A stretch of DNA of 64,000 nt, from the NCBI GenBank assembly GCA_049511715.1, contig JBEKXU010000031.1, positions 1 through 64,000 on the forward strand, read 5' to 3'. Made by a program: the position numbers and the translations under genes. The DNA is from JBEKHT01 sp049511715 (lineage in GTDB: Bacteria > Chloroflexota > Anaerolineae > Anaerolineales > RBG-16-64-43). The notes beneath the pieces are model-generated. The model worked only from the letters and a program-made list of their open reading frames with translations. It did not search any database and was not told where the DNA came from. Positions 1 to 8,311 of this stretch are shown piece after piece (within the stretch, counting starts at the first letter, position 1; the number at the start of each line of letters is the position of its first letter).

Positions 1-225
1 GTCCTCGTCGCAGAGCCCATGCCCCTGCGCCTGGCTCCTGTTCGGTGATGCTCGTCTGAACAACAGTTCATTCATGCTGAGGCACAACCCTGATTTACAC
101 CATTGACAAAGACGCTAACCCCCCCTAAGGATACTTGGAGACCAATAAGTCTCTATTTCCTGGCCCGGACTCTTCGTCTGGGTCCAGAAGAGCGCTCGTG
201 GAATCAGGCAAAGAAGAGAGGCGGG

Positions 226-254
226 TTGACAACCAGACGAACTTGGATTACTAT
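226..254 (+). promoter_or_regulatory. Sigma-70-like promoter for the PadR gene
   Basis: A perfect TTGACA -35 box (226-231) is followed after 17 bases by TACTAT (249-254), 4 of 6 matches to the -10 consensus. The PadR start codon lies about 47 bases further on with GGAG just upstream. A second TTGACA at 103-108 has no equally good -10 element. The rest of 1-301 shows no gene. Confidence 0.5.
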
Positions 255-301
255 TCCGTTGGGCGCTATATCGCATCGCGGTAGAACAGGAGACGAAGTA
301 T

Positions 302-610
302 ATGGATGCCTCCGGACTCGGACGGTTCTCCGACCCAGCCATGCTGATCCTGGCCAGTCTGGCTGGCGGCCAAAAACACGGCTACGTCATGATGGAAGAT
401 ATCGAGGCGACAGCCGGCGTTCACCTGGGCCCCGGAACCCTCTACGGAGCTCTTTCGCGCCTCGAGCAGTTGGGTCTGATCGAAGCCCTCCCGGCAGACG
501 AGCGTCGACGACCTTACCGGCTCACGGCCCAGGGCGCCGCTTCGCTGCGGCAATACCTGACCAGCCTGGAAAGATTTGTCTCCCTGGGTCTCAAGAGGCT
601 CGAAGCGTGA
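302..610 (+). CDS. PadR-family transcriptional regulator
   Basis: This 102-residue protein is a stand-alone PadR winged-helix regulator. The N-terminal half has the family pattern (a 'LASLAGGQKHGYVMMEDIE' stretch, then 'GPGTLYGALSRLEQLGLIE'), followed by the wing 'RRRPYRLTAQG' and a short C-terminal helix. About 100 residues is typical for the PadR-s1 subgroup, which binds DNA as a dimer and usually represses neighbouring membrane or efflux genes. The ATG is preceded by GGAG and by a good promoter. The downstream membrane gene follows in the same frame after the TGA, so the two are probably co-transcribed and PadR may autoregulate the pair. The effector is unknown. Confidence 0.9.
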   Translation: MDASGLGRFSDPAMLILASLAGGQKHGYVMMEDIEATAGVHLGPGTLYGALSRLEQLGLIEALPADERRRPYRLTAQGAASLRQYLTSLERFVSLGLKRLEA

Positions 611-643
611 TCGCAGAAAGAATCAGGCCCTGGCTTAACCCGC

Positions 644-1585
644 TTGTATCCCCGCGGCTGGCGGGACCGGTACGCGGCCGAATTCGACGCCTTGCTTGAG
701 CAGTGCCTGCACTCGCCGCTGGACGTCTTGGATGTGCTCTTCGGGGCCTTGGACGCGCACCTGCAACTTCTGAACGGAGAAAACGTCAGCTGGAGAATGA
801 TGAACATGGTTAACAAGCTGCGCACAACCATACTGATCGTGTTTGCGGCCTACATCGGGTTCATCATCGGCGGCCTGAGCCTAGTCGGCCTGGCGGATGA
901 CAGCCCCATGATTCCATTGATGAAGCAGAACCTTCCTCTCTCCGCCGCCTGGACAATGCTCCAGGTCGGCTCGGCCGTTGCGCTTATTGCGGTTGTGATC
1001 GGCGGCCTTCCGCTTGCGTTGGCCATCGTCCGCCGCGCCATGAGCACCGGCCGCCGCAACCTGGGCCTTTTGCTGGTGCCCGTATTTTCCTTCCTGGTCC
1101 TCGTGCTCTATGTCGGGTTCGTGTTCCTGGTCGGGACCAGCCGTATCCAAATCCCAGGCGTGGACGCGGTAGTCCCGCGAGGGAGCTTCCCACCTGGGAA
1201 CCGTCTGATGATGGAGGGACTCATGCTGATCTTCATCCTGGGCGCCATCGCCAGCACGCTCGCCGTCTGGAAAGCGGTTTCCCGCACCGACGTCGAGCAG
1301 GAGACATTCCAGGCTGGGCGTCGCGTCCTGTCGGTCAAGATCTACCGCTTTGCCGTCGTGCCGGCCATGATCACCGCGCTTTCCATGCTGGTCATGCTGA
1401 TTGCGACGATGGTCTGGGGCTGGCTGTCCTTCTCCGCCCTCCCGCAAGTGTTCTCCGGGAACTTTGGGCCCTGGAAGACAAGCACGCAGGCCTGGTTCTT
1501 CAGCATCGTGTCGCTCATGATCCTCTGCACCCTGGCTGCCTTTTTGGGTCTGGCTCGCGGCCATTCCGCCCGAGCGGAGGAGTGA
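644..1585 (+). CDS. Six-TM membrane protein with permease-prefix-like N-terminus
   Basis: A 313-residue integral membrane protein starting at TTG. No ATG or GTG lies in frame between the PadR stop (608-610) and this codon, and the 'LYPRGWRDRYAAEFDALLEQ' start is the typical opening of the short cytoplasmic helix found in proteins encoded next to PadR regulators. Six hydrophobic segments follow (roughly residues 60-85, 100-128, 138-160, 185-208, 232-258, 275-298). No transporter signature or catalytic motif was recognised. Pairing with PadR suggests a regulated membrane-stress or efflux role, which is inference only. Confidence 0.75.
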   Translation: MYPRGWRDRYAAEFDALLEQCLHSPLDVLDVLFGALDAHLQLLNGENVSWRMMNMVNKLRTTILIVFAAYIGFIIGGLSLVGLADDSPMIPLMKQNLPLSAAWTMLQVGSAVALIAVVIGGLPLALAIVRRAMSTGRRNLGLLLVPVFSFLVLVLYVGFVFLVGTSRIQIPGVDAVVPRGSFPPGNRLMMEGLMLIFILGAIASTLAVWKAVSRTDVEQETFQAGRRVLSVKIYRFAVVPAMITALSMLVMLIATMVWGWLSFSALPQVFSGNFGPWKTSTQAWFFSIVSLMILCTLAAFLGLARGHSARAEE

Positions 1586-2213
1586 TCCTCAAGGGTCACG
1601 TCACGCCTCCCGCTCGGTCTCGAAGAACCGGGGGTTCCCTCCCCGGCGCGTTCGCGGGTTGGCTGCCATTCGCGGACTGCAACCTCCGACATCCGCGCTT
1701 CACGCCAGGGAATGGGAGCCTGGCCATCCCTCAATAGCTTGAGTGAACTCGGCGGGGTGAAGGTTCCAGCGGCTGGCTCGACGGCCCACGGGCTTTGTGC
1801 CTTTTCGACCCCTCGTCCCCCTCTGTGCACAAAAGACCATGAAGCAGGAACTCCTGAAGCCAAGTTAGGATGGGCCCCGGCAGATCGGTTAGGCCCGCTC
1901 TCGGCTTGATCCGAGGCCTGCTCTCCCTCGCTCTTACTCCTCCAACGCGCAAGGGGCTCTGCAGGCATCGGCGGCTCCAACCAAGGTGGCATCTTCCTCA
2001 AAGCCGATGCAGTTCCCCAGATGAGGCGATAATGAGGAGCGTGTGTGCCGCTCTGGGTATCGGGCTGCCCACGGCCCTTTCCGCGAAGGGTCTGATTAGG
2101 ATTGGACGTCTGTGGGCACCAGAACCCGGCAGCTTCCGTGTGAGGGCGCAGGGCAAGGGCGAAGAGTCTTCTGCCTTAGGATCGATCCACCCAGGACGGT
2201 TAGGAGATAGGAG
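1586..2213. other. Long spacer, no gene recognised
   Basis: About 630 bases between the membrane protein and the phosphotransferase gene. Open frames on both strands have Pro/Arg/Ser-rich, non-protein-like composition. A Shine-Dalgarno-like TAGGAG lies just before 2214. No promoter or terminator could be defined with confidence. Confidence 0.4.
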
Positions 2214-4790
2214 ATGCCTCAGATCTTTACCCTTCCGCTAGCTGATCCGCAAGCCACCCTCGAGACGGTTGGGGGCAAGGGAGCCTCACTGGCTCGCCTT
2301 TCGGCGGCCGGTCTTCCGGTGCCGAAGGGTTTTTACGTCACGACCGGGGCTTATCGCCGATTCGTTTCCTTGCATGCATTGCAGGATCAGATTCTGACGG
2401 CCTCATCCGCGGCCTCACCCGATCGCCCTGAAATGCTCGACGAGGCATCGTTGCACATCCGCAGGCTCTTTGCTCAGAAGGTGATGCCCGAGGACATTGC
2501 CCAGGCGATCGGACGCTCCTACTCCGAACTGGGCGGGGAGGAACTGTCTGTTGCGGTGCGCTCCTCAGCCACGGCGGAAGACCTGCCGGAGATGTCGTTT
2601 GCCGGTCAGCTGGATACCTATCTCAACGTGCACGGAGAAACGATGGTTGTGGAGGCGGTCAAACGTTGCTGGGCTTCGCTGTGGACCGCGCGAGCGATTA
2701 GCTACAGGGCACGGAACGGCATTGCCCCCCAAGATGTGAGCCTGGCGGTAGTGATCCAGGAGCTCGTGCCCGCCGATGCGGCGGGAATCATGTTCACAGC
2801 CAATCCGTTGACGGGGGCACGTGACCGGGTAGTGATCAACGCCGCCTGGGGGCTGGGTGAGGCCATTGTCGGGGGCCACGTTACGCCCGATACGGTCGTC
2901 GTGGACAAGGTCCACGGCAAGATCACGGAACAGCAAATCAGCAGAAAGGATGCGATGACCGTGCGTACCCCGGTCGGCACGCACGAGGAACCGGTGCCGG
3001 CAGATCGGCGCAGCCAGGCGGTGCTCAACCCGGCACAGGCCGCCGAGCTGGCCCGTATCGGCGCGCAGGTGGAGGAACTCTATGGTCAGCCCATGGATAT
3101 TGAGTGGGCTCTCGACCATGGCCGGTTTTCCCTATTGCAGGCCCGCCCGATTACGACGTGGCGAGGCCACAATCCGGCGGTCGGGGAGTGGAATGACAGC
3201 CTGGCCGGCGATTACCTCTGGACAAGGGCGAACTACGGCGAAGCTGTGCCTGACGTCATGACGCCCTGCACCTGGTCGCTCGTCCAGATCCTGTTGGACA
3301 ATGCGGATCCGTCCCTCGGCCCATACGGCCCATACAGCCAATACGGCAATATCGGTGGACGGCTTTTTAATAACCTGAGTATGGCTGCGTCCGTCGCCGC
3401 CGCGTTCGGGATAAACCCAAGGCGCTTCGCCAAGATGATCGAGACGGGCTTCGGGCGGCTTCCGGAGGGTCTGGAGATTCCAATCGTCCCCTTGTCACGA
3501 TGGCACGTGCTACGCATAGCGTTGCCGCTCGCCATCCGCACATTCTCCCGGATGCGCACCGACCTGAAGAGACTGCCTGCCTTCCTCGCTGAGGCCCCAG
3601 CGCGCTGTGAGGCCCTCAAGGCGCGGATTCAGGTAGCCCAGAGCTCCACCGAGCTGGCGGCCCTCTGGCAGGCCGAGATCGCACCGTTCTTCCTTGAGTG
3701 CTGCCACATGGTGCAGGCTACTGCAAACCAGGGCGGAGCTGCCATCCTCACGATCCCGCGCAATCTGCAAAAGCTGGTCGGAGAGGAGGACGCCAACGCC
3801 CTGCTCACGGTGCCCGACACCGGTTCAGGCCAGCTGGCCAGTCTCGGGCCGCTACTGGGGCTCACCCAAGTGGCCAAAGGCGAAATCGATCGGGCGGCCT
3901 TTGCCCGGCAATTCGGTCACCGCAGCCCGCACGAGGCTGAAGTATCCATCCCGCGCCCGGCTGAGGATCCGGACTGGATCGACCAACAGCTCGCCGGCTT
4001 GCGCCAGGCAAGAGAGGATGTGACCGCATTGCTCGCCCGCCAGGAAACCGCACGTAAGGCCGCATGGGAACGAGCGCATGAGCGTTACCCGCGGAAGGAA
4101 TCCTCCATCCGCCGCCAGATTGACCACTGGGCGGCGATTGCCCGGCAACGCGAAGCGGCTCGGTCCGAGATGGTCCGGGCTATCTGGGTGCTACGCGCCT
4201 TTGTCCAGCGCGCCGGCGCTCTCACCGGGCAGGGCAAGAACATCTTCTTCCTCTCAATCGACGAGATCCTGAACATGTTGGGAGGCAGCCAGGCTTGCCT
4301 GGTCTACATCCCGGCCCGACGCGCTGCGTATGAGCGCTACTGCTCCCTGCCGCCGTACCCGGTGCTGATCCGCGGGCGATTTGACCCGTTTCGGTGGGCT
4401 TCAGATCCTGAGCGACGCAGCGATCTATTCAACCCCCTAGGCGGTAGTAGGCATGCAAGTGGTGCCATTACCGGATTCCCTGGCGCGGCCGGCGTCGTAG
4501 AGGGCCGGGCACGCGTGATCGCCACCTTTGAGGAGGGCGACCAGTTACAAGCCGGCGAGATCCTGGTGACCAATCTGACCAATGTCGGCTGGACCCCGCT
4601 TTTCCCGCGCGCTGCCGCCGTAGTGACCGATGTCGGCGCGCCGCTATCGCACGCCGCCATCGTAGCGCGCGAGTTGGGGATTCCGGCTGTCGTCGGTTGC
4701 GGGGATGCTACGATGCGCCTGCACACCGGGGACCAGGTCCGGGTCGACGGCGGGCGCGGGACGGTGGAGATCCTGCGGGCCGCGCAATGA
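2214..4790 (+). CDS. Rifampin-phosphotransferase-like PEP-synthase-family enzyme
   Basis: An 858-residue ATP-dependent dikinase-type phosphotransferase. Residues about 1-315 form the PPDK/PEP-synthase ATP-binding domain (GGKGASLARL near the start, 'RSSATAEDLP', 'TANPLTGARDRVVINAAWGLGEAIVGG'). Residues about 325-750 are a helical middle domain, and about 760-858 form the swivelling histidine domain with His813 in 'GAPLSHAAIVARELGIPAVVG'. Classical PEP synthase has the His domain in the middle and a C-terminal TIM barrel. Here the barrel is absent and the His domain is last, as in rifampin phosphotransferase (about 860 residues). The substrate is not proven, since many relatives are uncharacterised. 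No rifamycin-associated element was seen upstream. The ATG has AGGAG spacing and the gene appears monocistronic. Confidence 0.85.
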   Translation: MPQIFTLPLADPQATLETVGGKGASLARLSAAGLPVPKGFYVTTGAYRRFVSLHALQDQILTASSAASPDRPEMLDEASLHIRRLFAQKVMPEDIAQAIGRSYSELGGEELSVAVRSSATAEDLPEMSFAGQLDTYLNVHGETMVVEAVKRCWASLWTARAISYRARNGIAPQDVSLAVVIQELVPADAAGIMFTANPLTGARDRVVINAAWGLGEAIVGGHVTPDTVVVDKVHGKITEQQISRKDAMTVRTPVGTHEEPVPADRRSQAVLNPAQAAELARIGAQVEELYGQPMDIEWALDHGRFSLLQARPITTWRGHNPAVGEWNDSLAGDYLWTRANYGEAVPDVMTPCTWSLVQILLDNADPSLGPYGPYSQYGNIGGRLFNNLSMAASVAAAFGINPRRFAKMIETGFGRLPEGLEIPIVPLSRWHVLRIALPLAIRTFSRMRTDLKRLPAFLAEAPARCEALKARIQVAQSSTELAALWQAEIAPFFLECCHMVQATANQGGAAILTIPRNLQKLVGEEDANALLTVPDTGSGQLASLGPLLGLTQVAKGEIDRAAFARQFGHRSPHEAEVSIPRPAEDPDWIDQQLAGLRQAREDVTALLARQETARKAAWERAHERYPRKESSIRRQIDHWAAIARQREAARSEMVRAIWVLRAFVQRAGALTGQGKNIFFLSIDEILNMLGGSQACLVYIPARRAAYERYCSLPPYPVLIRGRFDPFRWASDPERRSDLFNPLGGSRHASGAITGFPGAAGVVEGRARVIATFEEGDQLQAGEILVTNLTNVGWTPLFPRAAAVVTDVGAPLSHAAIVARELGIPAVVGCGDATMRLHTGDQVRVDGGRGTVEILRAAQ

Positions 4791-5601
4791 GGTCCTCGGG
4801 CGGATTGTGACGGGGCCCCCTGGCTGAACCAGTGGAATAGAAGCGATGAGCGGCCGGTAATTGGTGAACCAGCCAGTACCCACTGGCCAAGGCGGCCAGT
4901 ATGACCAGGACGGCCAGAGGGACCCTGAGTTTCGCGTCCCCACCAAGACCGCGATTCGTTGCGCCGCCTGTCGCAACCGTCAGGGTTCATCTCCGCCGTC
5001 GATAGCGTTACCCCAGAGCCGCCTTGCGACTCCGTCAGCTCGGCCCGGAAAAAGAATCAAAGGCGCCGCATTTGTTCTGGAGCAAAGTCGGAGAATCGGA
5101 AGAGCCCGGTTTCCCCTTCTCCCTTGAACGACAACCGTCGCGGCCGCATCCCCGACGCAGGGTCGCAGGCCTGCAAGGTGCGACCGCGTGCGCGGACCGG
5201 CGCGACGGCTCAGATCAAGGGCGATGCCTTATTCGAGTCCGGGTTGTCTCCCTTCGAAAAGGAAGAACTTGCAAGGACTATTCTGAACCAACACTGGCCA
5301 CAAGTTTAGATGCGGCAGGATCCTCGCGGCGAGCTTGCCCGGCAGAGCCGTGCCCCGAGAACAAGTTCCGCTCTCGTTCTGAGGGCTTGGCCTACCGATG
5401 CAGACCGACCCCGTTGCAGCTCACCAGTTCCTGTTCGCGCTTGAAGGTTCTCGCCTCCGAGAGACTTGTCGGACTTCGGTCGATTCCCTTGTCCCCCTCC
5501 AGGCACCCTGAAGACCATCGAGCAGCGTATCTCCTGCACCCAACCTCTCCGCGAAGAGCTTCCTTCTGGGAAGCTCTGCCCTTGGTTGGAGGGTCAAGTG
5601 A
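4791..5601. other. Long spacer, no gene recognised
   Basis: About 810 bases. On the minus strand around 4975-4810 one frame reads a single transmembrane-like stretch (LRVPLAVLVILAALASGYW) without a credible start or ribosome site, possibly a gene remnant. Nothing else recognisable. Confidence 0.35.
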
Positions 5602-5970
5602 TCACGCCACCCAGTGCTGGCCCCGGATGAAACCGGTGACGACCGGGACGTCGAAATACTTCCCCTGGAAGGCAAGGTACGCCGGCCAGAAGAAGAGCAG
5701 CCAGAGTATCGGAAGAATACAACCTGCGAACCCGCAAAGCCCGATGGTCAGATGGGCGAGGATGGAGATGATGATGTTAACAACTACCACGATGACCAAA
5801 TAAACGATCCACAAGACAAGAGCCTGAACCGCATGAAACCTGATGAAAGGCCGATCCCTCTTCTCCTTGATTAGAAGCATGATCAGCGCAACAAGACCAA
5901 TGGGATAACCAATTGCGGCCCACAGTTTATCGTCACTGGTAATTCCGGAGCTTGCGGGTTGTTGAGTCAT
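5602..5970 (-). CDS. DUF4870 (Tic20-like) small membrane protein
   Basis: A 122-residue membrane protein of the DUF4870 family. It starts with 'MTQQPASSGITSDDKLWAAIGYP', then shows a first TM segment, the family signature 'KEKRDRPFIRFHAVQALVLW', and two more hydrophobic segments ending near residue 105. The start at 5970 is preceded by AAGGAG with good spacing, so a longer in-frame reading upstream is rejected. Family members are small polytopic proteins of unknown function with distant similarity to Tic20 components. The gene stands alone. Confidence 0.85.
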   Translation of the reverse strand: MTQQPASSGITSDDKLWAAIGYPIGLVALIMLLIKEKRDRPFIRFHAVQALVLWIVYLVIVVVVNIIISILAHLTIGLCGFAGCILPILWLLFFWPAYLAFQGKYFDVPVVTGFIRGQHWVA

Positions 5971-6685
5971 GGGTTTCTCCTTGGCTTGCGAGATCGAATG
6001 GAGGTTGATTGAGCTTTGCGCGCCGGGGCTTCCCGCCGCCTGACCGACGACCCCTGAGCCCGACCCGCGCTTCTCTCGAAATCCCCCGCCTGCTGTCCCG
6101 GAGTAGGCACCGCTCACAACTTGATGCCCACAAGGGGCCTGTTTCCCAACCTACCGCTCTGCCGCGGTCAAGGCGCTTCCCTACTAGCCCAGGGAGAGTA
6201 TACTCTTCGCGGCGGCGCCATGCACGCCAGCCAGCGCAAGGCATGTTCCCCTCATCCGGGCGCTTTGTCCCGATCCTCATCGTCCCTTCTTCGCAACAGA
6301 TGGATCCCAATGCAGAACGACACACCGCACGGCACCGTTCCACGTGCATCAGGAACTCCTTCCAACGCCAAAGCATCAGTAGGTTACCGTACAGGACAGG
6401 CCCCGTGCGCAGCGTTGGGCGCGCTCGCGCGGTGCCCCCCAGGGGGATGGCACCTATCCCTCTGTCGCCTCATGGCCCCACGTGACAACACAGGACCCTG
6501 TCGCATCCAACCTTCTTAGGCTAGAATCATGCGCTGACCCCCAGGGTTCCTCGGGATCGCGGCCAGGGGGGGCCACTCTTCGTGCGCGAATCGGACGGGA
6601 ACCCACTCATCGAAGGCAGAAGGCGGGAAACTTGGCTCAACCGAATTTTTCCTCAGGTCGTGGACCGGGCTATTGAGCCGGCGTC
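5971..6685. other. Long spacer, no gene recognised
   Basis: About 715 bases upstream of both the DUF4870 gene (minus) and the broken membrane gene (plus). Open frames here are Arg/Pro-rich and look non-coding. Nothing else recognised. Confidence 0.35.
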
Positions 6686-7116
6686 ATGGCAATGCTGATT
6701 GGGGCTGTCATCCTGGGGATCACTCTCGGCCTGATCCCCACTAATATCCATCCAGCATTTATGCTCCGGGCCGGGTGCTCGTCCTGACCGGCGGGTTGCT
6801 GGTGCTTGTCGGCGCCTGGGCAATTCTTCGACGGGCCAACCAACCCACCACCGCAGCGGCCCATTGGACCGATTTCGTGGTCTCCTTGGTCCTCCTGAGC
6901 GCCATATCCCTCATTTGCCTGTGGGTCGGATTCGGTGCGGGCCAGCGAGTTCCGGTGCCCGCGGATCCGCTCACTGCCGTGCCAACGGCGCTGATTACCA
7001 ATCTCACTCTCGGACGGTTCTTCTTCGGCGCCTTCGGGGTTCTGATGTCCATCGCTACGATTGCCATTCTGATTCTCCAAGCACAGAAACCCCTCGGGAC
7101 AGCAAGTGCTCATTAG
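6686..7116 (+). pseudogene. Small four-TM membrane protein, split by a frameshift
   Basis: The reading frame from the ATG at 6686 gives a convincing first membrane helix (MAMLIGAVILGITLGLIPT, then NIHPA) but stops after about 33 codons. The next frame, picked up near 6763, continues 'YAPGRVLVLTGGLLVLVGAWAIL' and two more helices to the stop at 7116. Loss of one base around 6757-6768 would explain the break, and the repaired product would be about 143 residues with four TM segments. Use of the in-frame GTG at 6775 is possible but would remove the first helix. The family is not recognised. Real mutation and assembly error cannot be told apart here. Confidence 0.55.
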
Positions 7117-7514
7117 GAATCGCGATAGGGGATAGAAACCGAACGCTGCGCTGAATGGGGAGGGAACCTTGAGCTCCTTTGCAAGAGATCTTGAATGCGT
7201 TCATCGCTCCCCTTTCCTTGCAGCAACACGCCAACGATAGCCGGGCAGGGAGAAATCAACCAATCCTTGGTGACCGCGACCGATGGTCCTGAGGTCAAGA
7301 GGCCATCTCCGTAGCGGCGCGTTGTTCGCGGGGCAGTAATGGGCCGCGCCCCCTGAGCCACAAGGACCAAGGCTGAATCCTTCCCGGCAAACCGATGGAC
7401 GGCGATGCCAGCAGCCGTTTCCGCCCAGCCCCATCGCACCCTCTGCCGCGATCCCGTCCCGGAACCGACGCAATCAGTTAAAGGCAAGTCCTCTTCATCA
7501 AGAAGGAGACGGCT
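7117..7514. other. Spacer, no gene recognised
   Basis: About 400 bases between the broken membrane gene and the GyrI-like gene. It ends in an AAGGAG ribosome site before 7515. No other signal was identified. Confidence 0.35.
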
Positions 7515-8180
7515 ATGGTAAAGCTCGACTTGCGCAAGGAGTTGAAGTACCTTTATCTCCTTCCCCCGAAGAAGGTCGCGGTGGTAAATGTGCCGTCGTT
7601 CCAGTTTCTCATGATCGACGGCGAAATCGAGCTCGGCCAGGGCCCGAGCACCTCCCCTCGGTTCCAGGAGAACATGCAGGCGCTGTACGGCGCCGCCTAC
7701 ACCCTCAAGTTCATGGTCAAGCTGCGCAAGAAGAAACCGGTCGACTATCCGGTCATGGCGCTGGAAGGCCTGTGGTGGGTACAGAACGGGACCTTCGACA
7801 TCCGCCGGCCGGGAAACTGGAAATACACCGTGATGGTCCTGCAGCCCGACTTGATCACGCCCAGCTTGTTCGAAGAAGCTCTGGCCCAACTGCGCAAGAA
7901 AAGAGGCGACCAGCCTGCCTTCTCGCGCCTGCGCCTAAAGCGCTTCCACGAAGGGCTCTGCGCCCAGACCATGCACATCGGCCCGTATTCAGACGAGCCA
8001 GCCAGCGTGCAGAGGATGCAAACCTTCCTGGAGGAGAACGGCTATCGCGATCAGGTTGGACGGGGCGGCAAACACCATGAGATCTATTTGGGCGATCCGC
8101 GCCGTGCCGATCCGGCCAAGCTCAAAACCGTGCTGCGGCATGCGATCGCGAAGGTGCGCAGATCCCGCGCTGCTCTCTAG
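7515..8180 (+). CDS. GyrI-like small-molecule-binding domain protein
   Basis: A 221-residue stand-alone GyrI-like (AraC effector-binding/SOUL-type) protein. It has the duplicated alpha-beta arrangement seen in the family: an N-terminal 'VVNVPSFQFLMIDGEIELGQG' strand region, the 'MVKLRKKKPVDYPVMALEGLWW' segment, and the C-terminal 'AQTMHIGPYSDEPASVQRMQTFLEENGY' motif in which the conserved H-x-G-P-Y lies on the ligand-binding face. No DNA-binding domain is attached, so it is more likely a ligand-binding or hydrolase-like protein than a regulator. The ATG is preceded by AAGGAG. It ends in TAG, showing that TAG is a normal stop in this genome. Confidence 0.85.
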   Translation: MVKLDLRKELKYLYLLPPKKVAVVNVPSFQFLMIDGEIELGQGPSTSPRFQENMQALYGAAYTLKFMVKLRKKKPVDYPVMALEGLWWVQNGTFDIRRPGNWKYTVMVLQPDLITPSLFEEALAQLRKKRGDQPAFSRLRLKRFHEGLCAQTMHIGPYSDEPASVQRMQTFLEENGYRDQVGRGGKHHEIYLGDPRRADPAKLKTVLRHAIAKVRRSRAAL

Positions 8181-8311
8181 GAGGCCAAAGGCAACGACTT
8201 TCAGCAAGGCAACCGACAGGCGGTCATCCCCGGGCCCCAAGGTTCAGAGGGCCGTTGAAGCCGCATTCAAGGGGCGATCGCCTCAAGGCCTTCCCAAAGC
8301 TGGGAGGCTTC

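Noticed and set aside
2214..4790. Canonical phosphoenolpyruvate synthase (ppsA)
   Set aside because: The His domain is C-terminal and the PEP/pyruvate TIM barrel is missing.
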